A stretch of DNA of 64,000 nucleotides from an uncultured Collinsella sp. (GTDB lineage: Bacteria > Actinomycetota > Coriobacteriia > Coriobacteriales > Coriobacteriaceae): positions 124,001 to 188,000 of the forward strand of contig CAKUEW010000001.1 in the NCBI GenBank assembly GCA_934646815.1. Reading direction: 5' to 3'. Shown here piece after piece: positions 15,674-23,521 of the stretch. The number at the start of each line of letters is the position of its first letter. The stretch's first letter is position 1. The notes under the pieces are model-generated. The model was given only the letters and a program-made list of their open reading frames with translations, made no database searches and was not told the DNA's origin. The position numbers were made by a program, and so were the translations under genes.

Positions 15674-16965
15674 GTCAAGCCGACTATACCGTCATTAGAA
15701 CTCGTCGCGGCGATTTATTTGCCGCTAATTTTCTGACCGGAACACTTGACATTATCGATTCAGCTATTGTTTCTGATTCGAATGAGATTGAACCAGGTTT
15801 ACTTGACGACAAACAAGTAAACCTTCTTTTGGAACGAGGGCATTTACAGGACGAGAGCGAGGGTCAAATTCTAACGCTACCTCATCTTTGGAGCGAATAT
15901 CGCGATAAGGCTTGCGTCAGATGCTATTTCTACGTTCAATTGACCTTGGCGTGCAACTTGCGATGTCGCTATTGCTTCCAGGGGGAAGGTGGATACCCGC
16001 AGATCCAGATGACGGTCGATGTCCTAGAGGAAGTCCTTCAGGTTCTTGAGGGCATTGTCAGACGCATCAATAACCCCTCTCGTATGGTGGTTGTTTTGTA
16101 CGGCGGAGAACCATTGCTACCCACGAACAGAGGATTAATCGAAAAGATATTTCGATTCTGCGAGACGAATCGTTTGCGAGTGAGAGCTATTAGCAACGGA
16201 GTAAATTTGCCGCTCTTTTTCGACCTTCTTGAACAATATCATGATTTGTTTGAAGGCGTGACAATCACTCTGGATGGAGATCGGTCTACGCATGATTTTT
16301 TAAGACCGTTTGCTAATGGATCTGGATCCTATGACCGTGTGGTTTCTTCAATCGGAGATGCTGCATCTATGGGCATAGACGTGTCTGTACGGCTGAATGT
16401 CACGCCCGACTCAATAGGCAATTTAAAAAGACACAACTGGAGACTTCCCGGTGTTTCCTATGAAATACATAGAGCTGAATATCCTGTGTATGCCAATTCA
16501 GTTCGGTTCTATGAAATTCTCGATTTGTGCCTAAAGGGCTATGTTGATGTTTCTGAAGTGGCGCTAAACCAAGTCGTTTATTTCATTCATCTATTCGAAA
16601 GTGCGAACTCTTACTATCCACTATTTTCTGACTGTTTTCCTGGGTCCGTAACTTTGTTTTCTCCGTCCGGCTCAATCTATTGTTGCAATGAGGTTAATGA
16701 CAAGAGAACGTATTTGGGTCATGTAAACGATGATCGGAAGTCGTGTATTCGTGAGGCTGAGGGTCTGTTCTCAGGCCTGTCGGGGCATCCGAGTGACAGC
16801 CCCTGTCTCGGCTGCCCCGCATATCCTGTTTGTGGGGGCGGTTGTCGTGTTAGGCACGGGATTGCCTCGAACTATAAAGCCTGCGATTACTATCAAGATA
16901 TTGTGGAAATGCTGGATTATTATATTGACTGGAAAGTGAATGGTGCGGCATATGCGTATGAATAA
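15667..16965 (+). CDS. Radical SAM/SPASM peptide maturase 2
   Basis: A 432-residue paralogue-like partner of the preceding enzyme. The N-terminal ~85 residues again precede the cluster motif CNLRCRYC (Cys96, 100, 103), then GGEPLL and TLDGDRSTHD. The SPASM end has DCFPGS, GSIYCCNE and CLGCPAYPVCGGGC (Cys380, 383, 389, 393) with Cys406 beyond. The GTG start sits inside the stop region of the first enzyme (GTGCTGA) and has GGAGGTG upstream, so translation is coupled. Two different radical SAM enzymes for one very short peptide suggest either two successive modifications or a two-subunit enzyme. Confidence 0.88.
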   Translation: MLSQADYTVIRTRRGDLFAANFLTGTLDIIDSAIVSDSNEIEPGLLDDKQVNLLLERGHLQDESEGQILTLPHLWSEYRDKACVRCYFYVQLTLACNLRCRYCFQGEGGYPQIQMTVDVLEEVLQVLEGIVRRINNPSRMVVVLYGGEPLLPTNRGLIEKIFRFCETNRLRVRAISNGVNLPLFFDLLEQYHDLFEGVTITLDGDRSTHDFLRPFANGSGSYDRVVSSIGDAASMGIDVSVRLNVTPDSIGNLKRHNWRLPGVSYEIHRAEYPVYANSVRFYEILDLCLKGYVDVSEVALNQVVYFIHLFESANSYYPLFSDCFPGSVTLFSPSGSIYCCNEVNDKRTYLGHVNDDRKSCIREAEGLFSGLSGHPSDSPCLGCPAYPVCGGGCRVRHGIASNYKACDYYQDIVEMLDYYIDWKVNGAAYAYE

Positions 16966-18115
16966 AAACATCCCGCTCTATATGGCATTCGTTTTCCTGT
17001 CCAACTTCAGCACCATTTTGTATTTTCTGACGGTTTACCTTGAGTTCGTCGGATTCTCGATGGTCGCGATTTCCGGCATGATGATTGCATATCAAGTGAG
17101 TAAATTCGCACTCGAGATTCCCACAGGCTATATCGCCGATAGGTTTGGGCGAAAGACAAGTGGCCTGGTAGGCATCGCGGGAATGCTCGGATACTATGCC
17201 GCCCTGCTCTTCTTGCGATCTCCTTTGCTATTGATGGGCGCGTTTGCCCTCAAGGGTTTTGCCGTTGCATGCGTGAGCGGCTCTATCGAGGCAATCTATA
17301 TCGATTCGGTTTCTCAGGATCAGCTGGTTGGACTCAATGTGGTTGAACGATTCGTCTTTTACGCATCTTATGCTCTTTCCGCGTGTGTGGGCGGCTTCAT
17401 CTCGTCTGAAGGTGCATATTTCATCGGTCTCTCGGCTGATATCTTTGCGGTGGTACTGACGTTAATTGTTGTCGCATGTATTCCCGAGACGAAAAGGAAT
17501 GGTAGCGCAGCGGCTTCTGAGCGCCAAATGAGCCCGAGGATGATTCGGGATGCTATTGCGGGCAATAGCATCCTTCGCTCGGCGTTCATCATGGACTGTT
17601 CTCAGGCATTTGCTTTCGTTGCCCTGGAAGACCTTTTCTCCCTGCTGCTTGCAGACCGCGGCATGAATGCTGTTGCCTCGGGGATGACAATCGCGATCCA
17701 ACTTCTTGTTTCCGCGTCTATCGGTTTTGTCGTACCCAGCGTAATTGCCCGTGTCGACAAGAGGCATTTTGCACGTATTTGTGGCATCGTTCGCCTTTTT
17801 CTAACTGCTTTGTTTTTGATTCCCTTTACTCCAGTTTGCCTACTGCCCGTGTTCTATGTGCTGCAGACAGTCGCTTACTCGTTATTTGCTCCAATTAAAT
17901 ACTCAATTTTTCAAAATGCTGCCGATTCATCGATGCGCTGTTCACTGATTTCTGTTCAAAGCCAGATGGTGGCGGTGGGTGCTGTTCTTTTCTATCTGCT
18001 CAACGCTGTGTTGAGCAGCGTTGCGGGCATTCGGATCGTATTGCTTGTCGCGCTCGGGATTTCTTCTTTGGTGTATATCCCCGCGCTATTTCGTCTTACA
18101 AGCCAAAGGACATGA
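16958..18115 (+). CDS. MFS transporter, probable exporter of the modified peptide
   Basis: A protein of about 385 residues with roughly twelve membrane helices and the major facilitator loop motif GYIADRFGRKTSG between helices 2 and 3. The start is uncertain: ATG at 16940, 16952 or 16958 all overlap the end of the second radical SAM gene, and 16958 gives the most usual MFS N-terminus. Being coupled to the maturases, it most likely exports the mature product or gives self-protection. MFS exporters are less usual than ABC exporters in peptide clusters, which suits a very small product. No separate protease gene is present, so leader removal must be done by a general peptidase, or the leader may not be removed. 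Confidence 0.8.
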   Translation: MNKNIPLYMAFVFLSNFSTILYFLTVYLEFVGFSMVAISGMMIAYQVSKFALEIPTGYIADRFGRKTSGLVGIAGMLGYYAALLFLRSPLLLMGAFALKGFAVACVSGSIEAIYIDSVSQDQLVGLNVVERFVFYASYALSACVGGFISSEGAYFIGLSADIFAVVLTLIVVACIPETKRNGSAAASERQMSPRMIRDAIAGNSILRSAFIMDCSQAFAFVALEDLFSLLLADRGMNAVASGMTIAIQLLVSASIGFVVPSVIARVDKRHFARICGIVRLFLTALFLIPFTPVCLLPVFYVLQTVAYSLFAPIKYSIFQNAADSSMRCSLISVQSQMVAVGAVLFYLLNAVLSSVAGIRIVLLVALGISSLVYIPALFRLTSQRT

Positions 18116-18148
18116 GTATTCGGGCATCGATAACTTATATATCAACGC

Positions 18149-18182
18149 AATAAACCCGAGCGCGAGGGCGTTTGGGTTTATT
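18149..18182 (+). terminator. Terminator of the RiPP operon
   Basis: Arms AATAAACCC and GGGTTTATT (perfect, 9 bp) around a GC-rich 16-base loop, 34 bp past the MFS stop. The stem ends in TTTATTATT. It separates the island from the acetate kinase genes. Confidence 0.75.
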
Positions 18183-18235
18183 ATTGAAGCGTATGTAACC
18201 TGGCGGCGCCACACCGCCTGTTAGTAGGGAGACAC

Positions 18236-19414
18236 ATGAACGTTCTGGTCGTCAACGCGGGATCTTCGACCCTTAAGTATCAGGTCATCGATACCAAGTC
18301 CCACAAGGTGTCCGCAAAGGGCTCTTGCGAGCGCGTCTGCTTTACCGGCGGCACCTTCACCCACGCTGCTAACGGCTCCAAGAAGGTGACCGAGAACATC
18401 GAGTTCCCCGACCACAAGGTCGCCATCGAGGTCGTCCTGAAGGACCTCGAGGCCAACGGCGTCAAGATCGAGGGCATCGGCCACCGTATCGTTCAGGGCG
18501 GTTGGTACTTTGGCGATTCCTCCCTCGTCGACGAGGACGTTCTTGCCAAGATCCGCGAGGTCGCCCCGCTCGCCCCGCTACACAACAACCCCGAGGCCAA
18601 CGTTATCGAGTACTGCCTGGAGCAGTATCCCGACCTGCCCAACGTCACGGTCTACGACACCGCTTTCCACTTCAACATGCCCGAGGTCGCCAAGACCTAC
18701 GCCCTGCCCAAGGACGTCTGCGACAAGCTTCACATCCGTAAGTACGGCGCTCACGGCACCAGCTATCGCTACATCTCCAAGAAGGTCGCCGAGATGACCA
18801 ACGGCGAGGCTCGCAAGGTCGTTGTATGCCACATTGGCTCCGGCGCTTCCCTGTGCGCTATCGAGGACGGCAAGTGCATGGACACCACCATGGGCCTCAC
18901 GCCGCTCGACGGCGTCATGATGGGCACCCGCTGCGGTTCCATCGACCCGGCTACCGTGTGCTACCTGCAGCGCGAGGGTGGCTACACCTTCGACGAGGTT
19001 GACGAGATGATGAACAAGAAGTCTGGCCTCATGGCTGTGACCGGTGGCAAGACCAACGACTGCCGCAACGTCGAGGAGCTCGCCGCTGCTGGCGATCCCG
19101 AGGCTCAGCTCGCCTTCGACATGTTCGTCTACAAGATTGCCGCCAAGGCCGCCGAGATGGCAACGTCCATGTGCGGCATGGACACGCTCGTCTTTACCGC
19201 CGGCATCGGCGAGCACGCTCCTGCCGTCCGCGCCGGTGTGGCCGACCGTCTGGCCTTTATGGGTGTCAAGATGGACCATGCCCGCAACGCCCTGCGTGGC
19301 GACGGCGCCTGGTGCCTGTCCGCCAAGGATTCCAAGGTCAAGATCTTCGTCATCCCCACGGATGAGGAGTTCATGATCGCTTCCGACGTTGAGCGCATCG
19401 TCAACGGCAAGTAA
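18236..19414 (+). CDS. ackA: Acetate kinase (first tandem copy)
   Basis: A 392-residue acetate kinase, which makes ATP and acetate from acetyl phosphate in mixed-acid fermentation. Family signatures are the start VLVVNAGSSTLKYQ, the hinge motif HGTSYRY near residue 181 and GTRCGSIDP near residue 224. FTAGIGEH near residue 320 binds the nucleotide phosphates. It follows the RiPP island after its terminator and precedes a second, similar acetate kinase by 164 bp, with a terminator between, so the two are probably separate transcription units. Confidence 0.95.
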   Translation: MNVLVVNAGSSTLKYQVIDTKSHKVSAKGSCERVCFTGGTFTHAANGSKKVTENIEFPDHKVAIEVVLKDLEANGVKIEGIGHRIVQGGWYFGDSSLVDEDVLAKIREVAPLAPLHNNPEANVIEYCLEQYPDLPNVTVYDTAFHFNMPEVAKTYALPKDVCDKLHIRKYGAHGTSYRYISKKVAEMTNGEARKVVVCHIGSGASLCAIEDGKCMDTTMGLTPLDGVMMGTRCGSIDPATVCYLQREGGYTFDEVDEMMNKKSGLMAVTGGKTNDCRNVEELAAAGDPEAQLAFDMFVYKIAAKAAEMATSMCGMDTLVFTAGIGEHAPAVRAGVADRLAFMGVKMDHARNALRGDGAWCLSAKDSKVKIFVIPTDEEFMIASDVERIVNGK

Positions 19415-19422
19415 TTGATGCA

Positions 19423-19466
19423 AGGGGAGGGGACTGGATGGCCTTGTGCCGTTCAGCCCCCTTTTA
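19423..19466 (+). terminator. Terminator between the two acetate kinases
   Basis: An imperfect stem of GGGGAGGGGACTG with CAGCCCCCTTTT encloses GATGGCC-TTGT-GCC. It is followed by a T tract 30-50 bp past the ackA stop. Confidence 0.6.
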
Positions 19467-19578
19467 TGCGCTTTGGGCGAAGAGTTTAATAGATATTTAT
19501 TGAATTCTGATAACTTCTTATTAAGGATACGGCCGCCTTATGGGTTTGCCGACCGTACTGTAATCACGAAGGAGTCTC

Positions 19579-20757
19579 ATGAACGTACTTGTTGTCAACG
19601 CCGGCAGCTCGAGCCTTAAATATCAGCTTTTGGACACCGATACCCGCGAGGTTTTCGCCAAGGGTAACTGCGAGCGTATCGGCTTGGAAATGGGCATCTT
19701 TGGCCACTCCGAGAACGGTGGTGCCAAGCAGACCGAGGAGATTCCCTTCCCCGATCATCGCTCTGCCATTGCGCGCGTGCTCGAGGAGCTCGAGAAGACC
19801 GACTTTACGATCGATGGCATCGGCCACCGTATCGTTCAGGGCGGCTGGTACTTCGATGACTCTGCGGTTGTCGACGATGAGGTCATGGCTAAGATCCTTG
19901 AGGTGGCACCGCTCGCCCCGCTGCACAACTACGGCGAGGCCGCAGCAATTGAGTATTGCCGCGAGAAGTATCCGGAGCTGCCCAACGTGGCCGTTTTCGA
20001 CACGTCGTTCCATATGACGATGCCCGAGGTCGCCTACACCTACGCCCTGCCCAAGGACGTGTGCGACAAGTACCACGTGCGCAAGTACGGCGCCCACGGC
20101 ACGAGCCACCGTTACGAGTGGATGATGGCCAAGGAGATCTTGGGTAATCGCTGCCACCGTTTGCTGTCGTGCCATCTGGGCAACGGCGCTTCGCTCGCCG
20201 CTATCGAGGACGGTGTGTGCCGCGATACCACGATGGGCCTCACGCCGCTCGACGGCCTGATGATGGGTACCCGTTGCGGTTCCATCGACCCGGCCACCGT
20301 GTGTTACCTGCAGCGCGAGGGCGGCTACAGCTATCAGGAAGTCGACGACATGATGAACAAGCAGTCCGGCCTGCTTGCCATCTCGGGCATCTCCAACGAC
20401 GCCCGCGACATCCGTACGCGCGCCTCCGAGGGCGACGAGCGCTGCCTGCTCGCCTTCGACATGTTCGCCTACAAGGCCATGCAGCAGGCTGGCTCCATGA
20501 TCGCCTCCATGGCGGGCGTGGACACCATTACCTTTACTGCCGGCATCGGCGAGAACGACTGGTCGATCCGCAAAGCTTTCTGCGACTGCTTTGAGTGGCT
20601 GGGCGTGCGCATCGACAACAACAAGAACCGCGAGGCCGTGGGCAACGGCCCGCAGGTCATCAGCGCCGCCGGCTCCACCGTCACGGTCATGGTCATCCCC
20701 ACCGACGAGGAATACATGATCGCCCACGACGTCGAGCGCTTGACCGGTAACAACTAA
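19579..20757 (+). CDS. ackA: Acetate kinase (second tandem copy)
   Basis: A second 392-residue acetate kinase, clearly paralogous to its neighbour: same length, same start (MNVLVVNAGSSSLKYQ) and an identical block MGTRCGSIDPATVCYLQREGG around residue 224. The N-terminal third and the segment after residue 280 differ (for example FTAGIGENDWS versus FTAGIGEHAP). AAGGAG lies seven bases before the ATG. Both copies keep all recognised active-site motifs, so both should be active; one may prefer propionyl or butyryl phosphate, or they may be expressed under different conditions. Phosphotransacetylase is encoded convergently downstream. Confidence 0.93.
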   Translation: MNVLVVNAGSSSLKYQLLDTDTREVFAKGNCERIGLEMGIFGHSENGGAKQTEEIPFPDHRSAIARVLEELEKTDFTIDGIGHRIVQGGWYFDDSAVVDDEVMAKILEVAPLAPLHNYGEAAAIEYCREKYPELPNVAVFDTSFHMTMPEVAYTYALPKDVCDKYHVRKYGAHGTSHRYEWMMAKEILGNRCHRLLSCHLGNGASLAAIEDGVCRDTTMGLTPLDGLMMGTRCGSIDPATVCYLQREGGYSYQEVDDMMNKQSGLLAISGISNDARDIRTRASEGDERCLLAFDMFAYKAMQQAGSMIASMAGVDTITFTAGIGENDWSIRKAFCDCFEWLGVRIDNNKNREAVGNGPQVISAAGSTVTVMVIPTDEEYMIAHDVERLTGNN

Positions 20758-20780
20758 CGCATTCGTCTGCAATTGAGAGA

Positions 20781-20814
20781 AAGGCCTCCAGAGCAACAGC
20801 TCCGGAGGCCTTTT
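20781..20814 (+). terminator. Terminator of the second acetate kinase
   Basis: Perfect 9-bp arms AAGGCCTCC and GGAGGCCTT around a 14-base loop, itself partly paired (GAGC/GCTC), ending in TTTT. It lies 24 bp past the stop. Confidence 0.88.
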
Positions 20815-20962
20815 GCTACCGGGCGGAAATCTCAGTCCCAAAGTTATCATCACTAGCAACGCTCGCGCTTCCAGCAGTGGCACCCAACCATTCAGATTCT
20901 CAGCCCCAGCTCGTAGCCAAGCCGCCGTCCACCCCAGATTCCCTGAGCATCACATAGCGGCA

Positions 20963-21089
20963 GGGTCCCTACAGGGTAAAGCTCTGAAAACATCCCGCAG
21001 GACGGAGGAAGCCCCCGCCGCACGTAGTACGCAGCGGGGGCTTCCGACATGTCCGAGGACGTTTTCAGAGCTTTACCCTGTAGGGACCC
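20963..21089. repeat. Long cruciform-type palindrome between ackA and pta (29-bp arms)
   Basis: Outer arms at 20963-20991 and 21061-21089 are perfectly complementary over 29 bp. Inside, GGAAGCCCCCGC (21006-21017) and GCGGGGGCTTCC (21034-21045) form a second 12-bp stem, with GGAC/GTCC flanks. It fills most of the gap between two convergent genes and ends 16 bp after the pta stop, so it may act as a terminator for both strands. The layout matches the two elements at 24578 and 24782. The other 150 bases of this gap hold nothing else I can identify. Confidence 0.85.
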
Positions 21090-21104
21090 GAGGGGATACG
21101 TCCG

Positions 21105-22085
21105 TTACTCAGCCATCTGAGCCTGGACGGCGGTGATGGCCACGACACCCACGATGTCGTCGGCAGAGCAGCCGCGCGAAAGGTCGTTGACCGGTTTGGC
21201 GATGCCCTGCAGGATGGGACCGTAGGCGTCGGCACCGGCGAAGCGCTGGACCAGCTTGTAGCCGATGTTGCCGGCCTCGAGGTCGGGGAACACGAGCACG
21301 TTGGCCTTACCGGCGACAGAGGAGCCGGGAGCCTTGAGCTGGGCGACGGTGGGGACGATAGCGGCGTCGAGCTGCAGGTCGCCGTCGATGGCGAGCTCGG
21401 GAGCCTTCTCCTTGCAGAACTTCACGGCCTCCTGGACCTTCTTGGCGACCTCGCCGCCGGCGGAGCCCATGGTGGAGTAAGAGAGCATGGCCACGTGCGG
21501 CTCGACATTGCCCATAAAGGTGGACCAGGAGTGAGCGGAGGCGATGGCGATCTCGGAGAGCTCGTCAGAAGACGGGTTGATGTTGAGGCCGCAGTCGGCA
21601 AAGATCAGCGTGCCGTCGGTGCCAAACTGCGGGGTGTCGGTGCACATCACGAAGAAGGCCGAGACCAGCTTGGTTCCCGGGGCGGTCTTGAGGATCTGCA
21701 GCGCGGGGCGCAGGGTGTCGGCGGTGGAGTGGCAAGCGCCGGAGACCAGGCCGTCGGCGTCGCCCATCTTGACCATCATGGTGCCAAAGTAGGTGGCATC
21801 CATCACCTGGGCGCGAGCCTGCTCGATGGTGACGCCCTTCTTGGCGCGGAGCTCGGCAAACTTCTGCGCGTACTCCTCGTGCTTCTCGGCGTTGCGCGGG
21901 TCGATGACGGTGGCGCCGGGAACGTTGATGTCATCAGGATTGCCCAGGATGACGATGTTGGCCAGACCCTCCTCGATAATCTTGGTTGCCGCGACGATGG
22001 TGCGCGGATCCTCGCCCTCGGGCAGGACGATCGTCTTAAGATCGGCCTTGGCGGCGGACTTCATACGGTTTAGAAAATCGCTCAT
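21105..22085 (-). CDS. pta: Phosphate acetyltransferase
   Basis: A 326-residue phosphotransacetylase of the short type, converting acetyl-CoA and phosphate to acetyl phosphate and CoA, the step before acetate kinase. Typical segments are the start MSDFLNRMKSAAK, IVLPEGEDPRT, the stretch with KMGDADGLVSGACHST and the C-terminal RFAGADAYGPILQG. The start at 22085 has AAGGAGT upstream; longer frames run through the leader hairpin. It is convergent with the two acetate kinases rather than in an operon with them. A short hairpin in the leader and a TATAAT on the minus strand at 22219-22214 indicate its promoter. Confidence 0.95.
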   Translation of the reverse strand: MSDFLNRMKSAAKADLKTIVLPEGEDPRTIVAATKIIEEGLANIVILGNPDDINVPGATVIDPRNAEKHEEYAQKFAELRAKKGVTIEQARAQVMDATYFGTMMVKMGDADGLVSGACHSTADTLRPALQILKTAPGTKLVSAFFVMCTDTPQFGTDGTLIFADCGLNINPSSDELSEIAIASAHSWSTFMGNVEPHVAMLSYSTMGSAGGEVAKKVQEAVKFCKEKAPELAIDGDLQLDAAIVPTVAQLKAPGSSVAGKANVLVFPDLEAGNIGYKLVQRFAGADAYGPILQGIAKPVNDLSRGCSADDIVGVVAITAVQAQMAE

Positions 22086-22140
22086 GTTACTCCTTGCAAG
22101 CGTTTCTCTAAGCTCCAGGCTCCTTGGCTGCACACGAATA

Positions 22141-22155
22141 AACCCGCTGCTAGCG
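22141..22155 (-). terminator. Short hairpin in the pta leader
   Basis: Arms CCCGCT and AGCGGG with a 3-base loop, followed on the minus strand by TTTATT, between the pta promoter and start codon. It could attenuate pta transcription; the stem is short. Confidence 0.35.
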
Positions 22156-22213
22156 GGCTTACCTTTCAATATTGTGCGCCACGGTGCTTGAGCTTTCCTT
22201 GTGTGGCAAGCTC

Positions 22214-22239
22214 ATTATAGGACGCATTAGCGCTATAAT
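22214..22239. promoter_or_regulatory. Back-to-back promoters for pta (minus) and glf (plus)
   Basis: Two exact TATAAT boxes face away from each other: 22219-22214 on the minus strand and 22234-22239 on the plus strand, 14 bp apart. Neither has a good TTGACA at the standard distance. Transcription from one would interfere with the other, so the two genes may be oppositely expressed. Confidence 0.5.
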
Positions 22240-22318
22240 CGCTCTGATAAATATGTCTCGACGCACGTTCGAGAAAAAGCCCAGCTAAATATCGTGTGGC
22301 TTTTGACAAGGAGTATCG

Positions 22319-23521
22319 ATGCAGATTACCTCAGGCCTGCCTGAAGGCTTTAACGCCGGCGCGTACGACATGATTGTCGTCGGTGCCGGTTATGCCGGTG
22401 CCGTTTGCGCCCGCCGTCTTGCCGAGACCATCGGCTATCGCGTTGCCGTTCTGGAGCGCCGTAGCCACATCGCGGGCAATGCCTATGACTGCACTGACGA
22501 GGCCGGAATCCTGGTTCACGAGTATGGTCCGCACATCTACCACACCTTTAACGAGCGCGTGCACAACTTCCTGTCGCGCTTTACCAAGTGGTCGGACTAC
22601 CAGCACAAGGTGCTCGCCAATATCAACGGTACGCTTATGCCGGTGCCCTTTAACCATGCGAGCCTTAAGCTCGCTTTTGGTGACGAACGCGGCGAAGAGC
22701 TGTATCAAAAGCTCGTCGACACCTTTGGCAAGGACGTCAAGGTGCCCATCATGGAGCTGCGCAAGAAGAACGACCCGGATCTTGCCGAGGTCGCCGATTA
22801 CGTCTACGAGAACGTCTTTTTGCACTACACCATGAAGCAGTGGGGCCAGACGCCCGACCAGATCGATCCTTCGATCACCGGTCGCGTCCCCGTCTTCGTT
22901 GGTGATGACGACCGCTACTTCCCGCAGGCTCCCTTCCAGGGCATGCCGCAGGACGGCTACACCGCGCTGTTCGAGCATATGCTCGATCATGACCTGATCG
23001 ACGTGTTCTGTGACGTTGATGCTCGCGACCTCTTTGAGATCGACGAGACCACCGTCAAGGTCGACGGTAAGGTTTATGGCGGCGAGATCGTCTACACCGG
23101 CCCGCTTGACGAGCTGTTCGACCTCGACCTGGGCGCTCTACCGTACCGCACGCTCGACATGAAGTTCGAGACGTTCGACATGGACCAGTTCCAGCCCGTG
23201 GGTACCGTCAACTACACCACGAGCGAGGACTACACACGCATCACCGAGTTCAAGAACATGACCGGTCAGGTCCTGCTCGGCAAGACCACCATCATGAAGG
23301 AGTACTCCAAGGCCTATACGCCCGGCTCGGGCGAGACGCCGTACTACGCGATTCTTGAGCCCCAGAACCGCGAGCTCTATGAGCGCTACCTTGAGCGCGT
23401 CCAGAACCTGACGAACTTCCACCCGGTGGGCCGCTTGGCCGAGTATCGTTACTACGATATGGACGCCGTGACCAACTCCGCCCTCGATCTTTCGGATGAG
23501 ATTATCGCCTGCCATGCATAA
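22319..23521 (+). CDS. glf: UDP-galactopyranose mutase
   Basis: A 400-residue flavoenzyme converting UDP-galactopyranose to UDP-galactofuranose, the donor for galactofuranose in cell-surface glycans. The FAD-binding VVGAGYAGAVCARRLAE is near the N-terminus (residues 20-36), followed by ERRSHIAGNAYD and the substrate-region stretch HEYGPHIYHT. CAAGGAG lies seven bases before the ATG. It overlaps the following glycosyltransferase by 8 bp, so the two probably supply and transfer the same sugar or build one polysaccharide. Its C-terminal FHPVGRLAEYRYYDMD is also typical. Confidence 0.95.
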   Translation: MQITSGLPEGFNAGAYDMIVVGAGYAGAVCARRLAETIGYRVAVLERRSHIAGNAYDCTDEAGILVHEYGPHIYHTFNERVHNFLSRFTKWSDYQHKVLANINGTLMPVPFNHASLKLAFGDERGEELYQKLVDTFGKDVKVPIMELRKKNDPDLAEVADYVYENVFLHYTMKQWGQTPDQIDPSITGRVPVFVGDDDRYFPQAPFQGMPQDGYTALFEHMLDHDLIDVFCDVDARDLFEIDETTVKVDGKVYGGEIVYTGPLDELFDLDLGALPYRTLDMKFETFDMDQFQPVGTVNYTTSEDYTRITEFKNMTGQVLLGKTTIMKEYSKAYTPGSGETPYYAILEPQNRELYERYLERVQNLTNFHPVGRLAEYRYYDMDAVTNSALDLSDEIIACHA

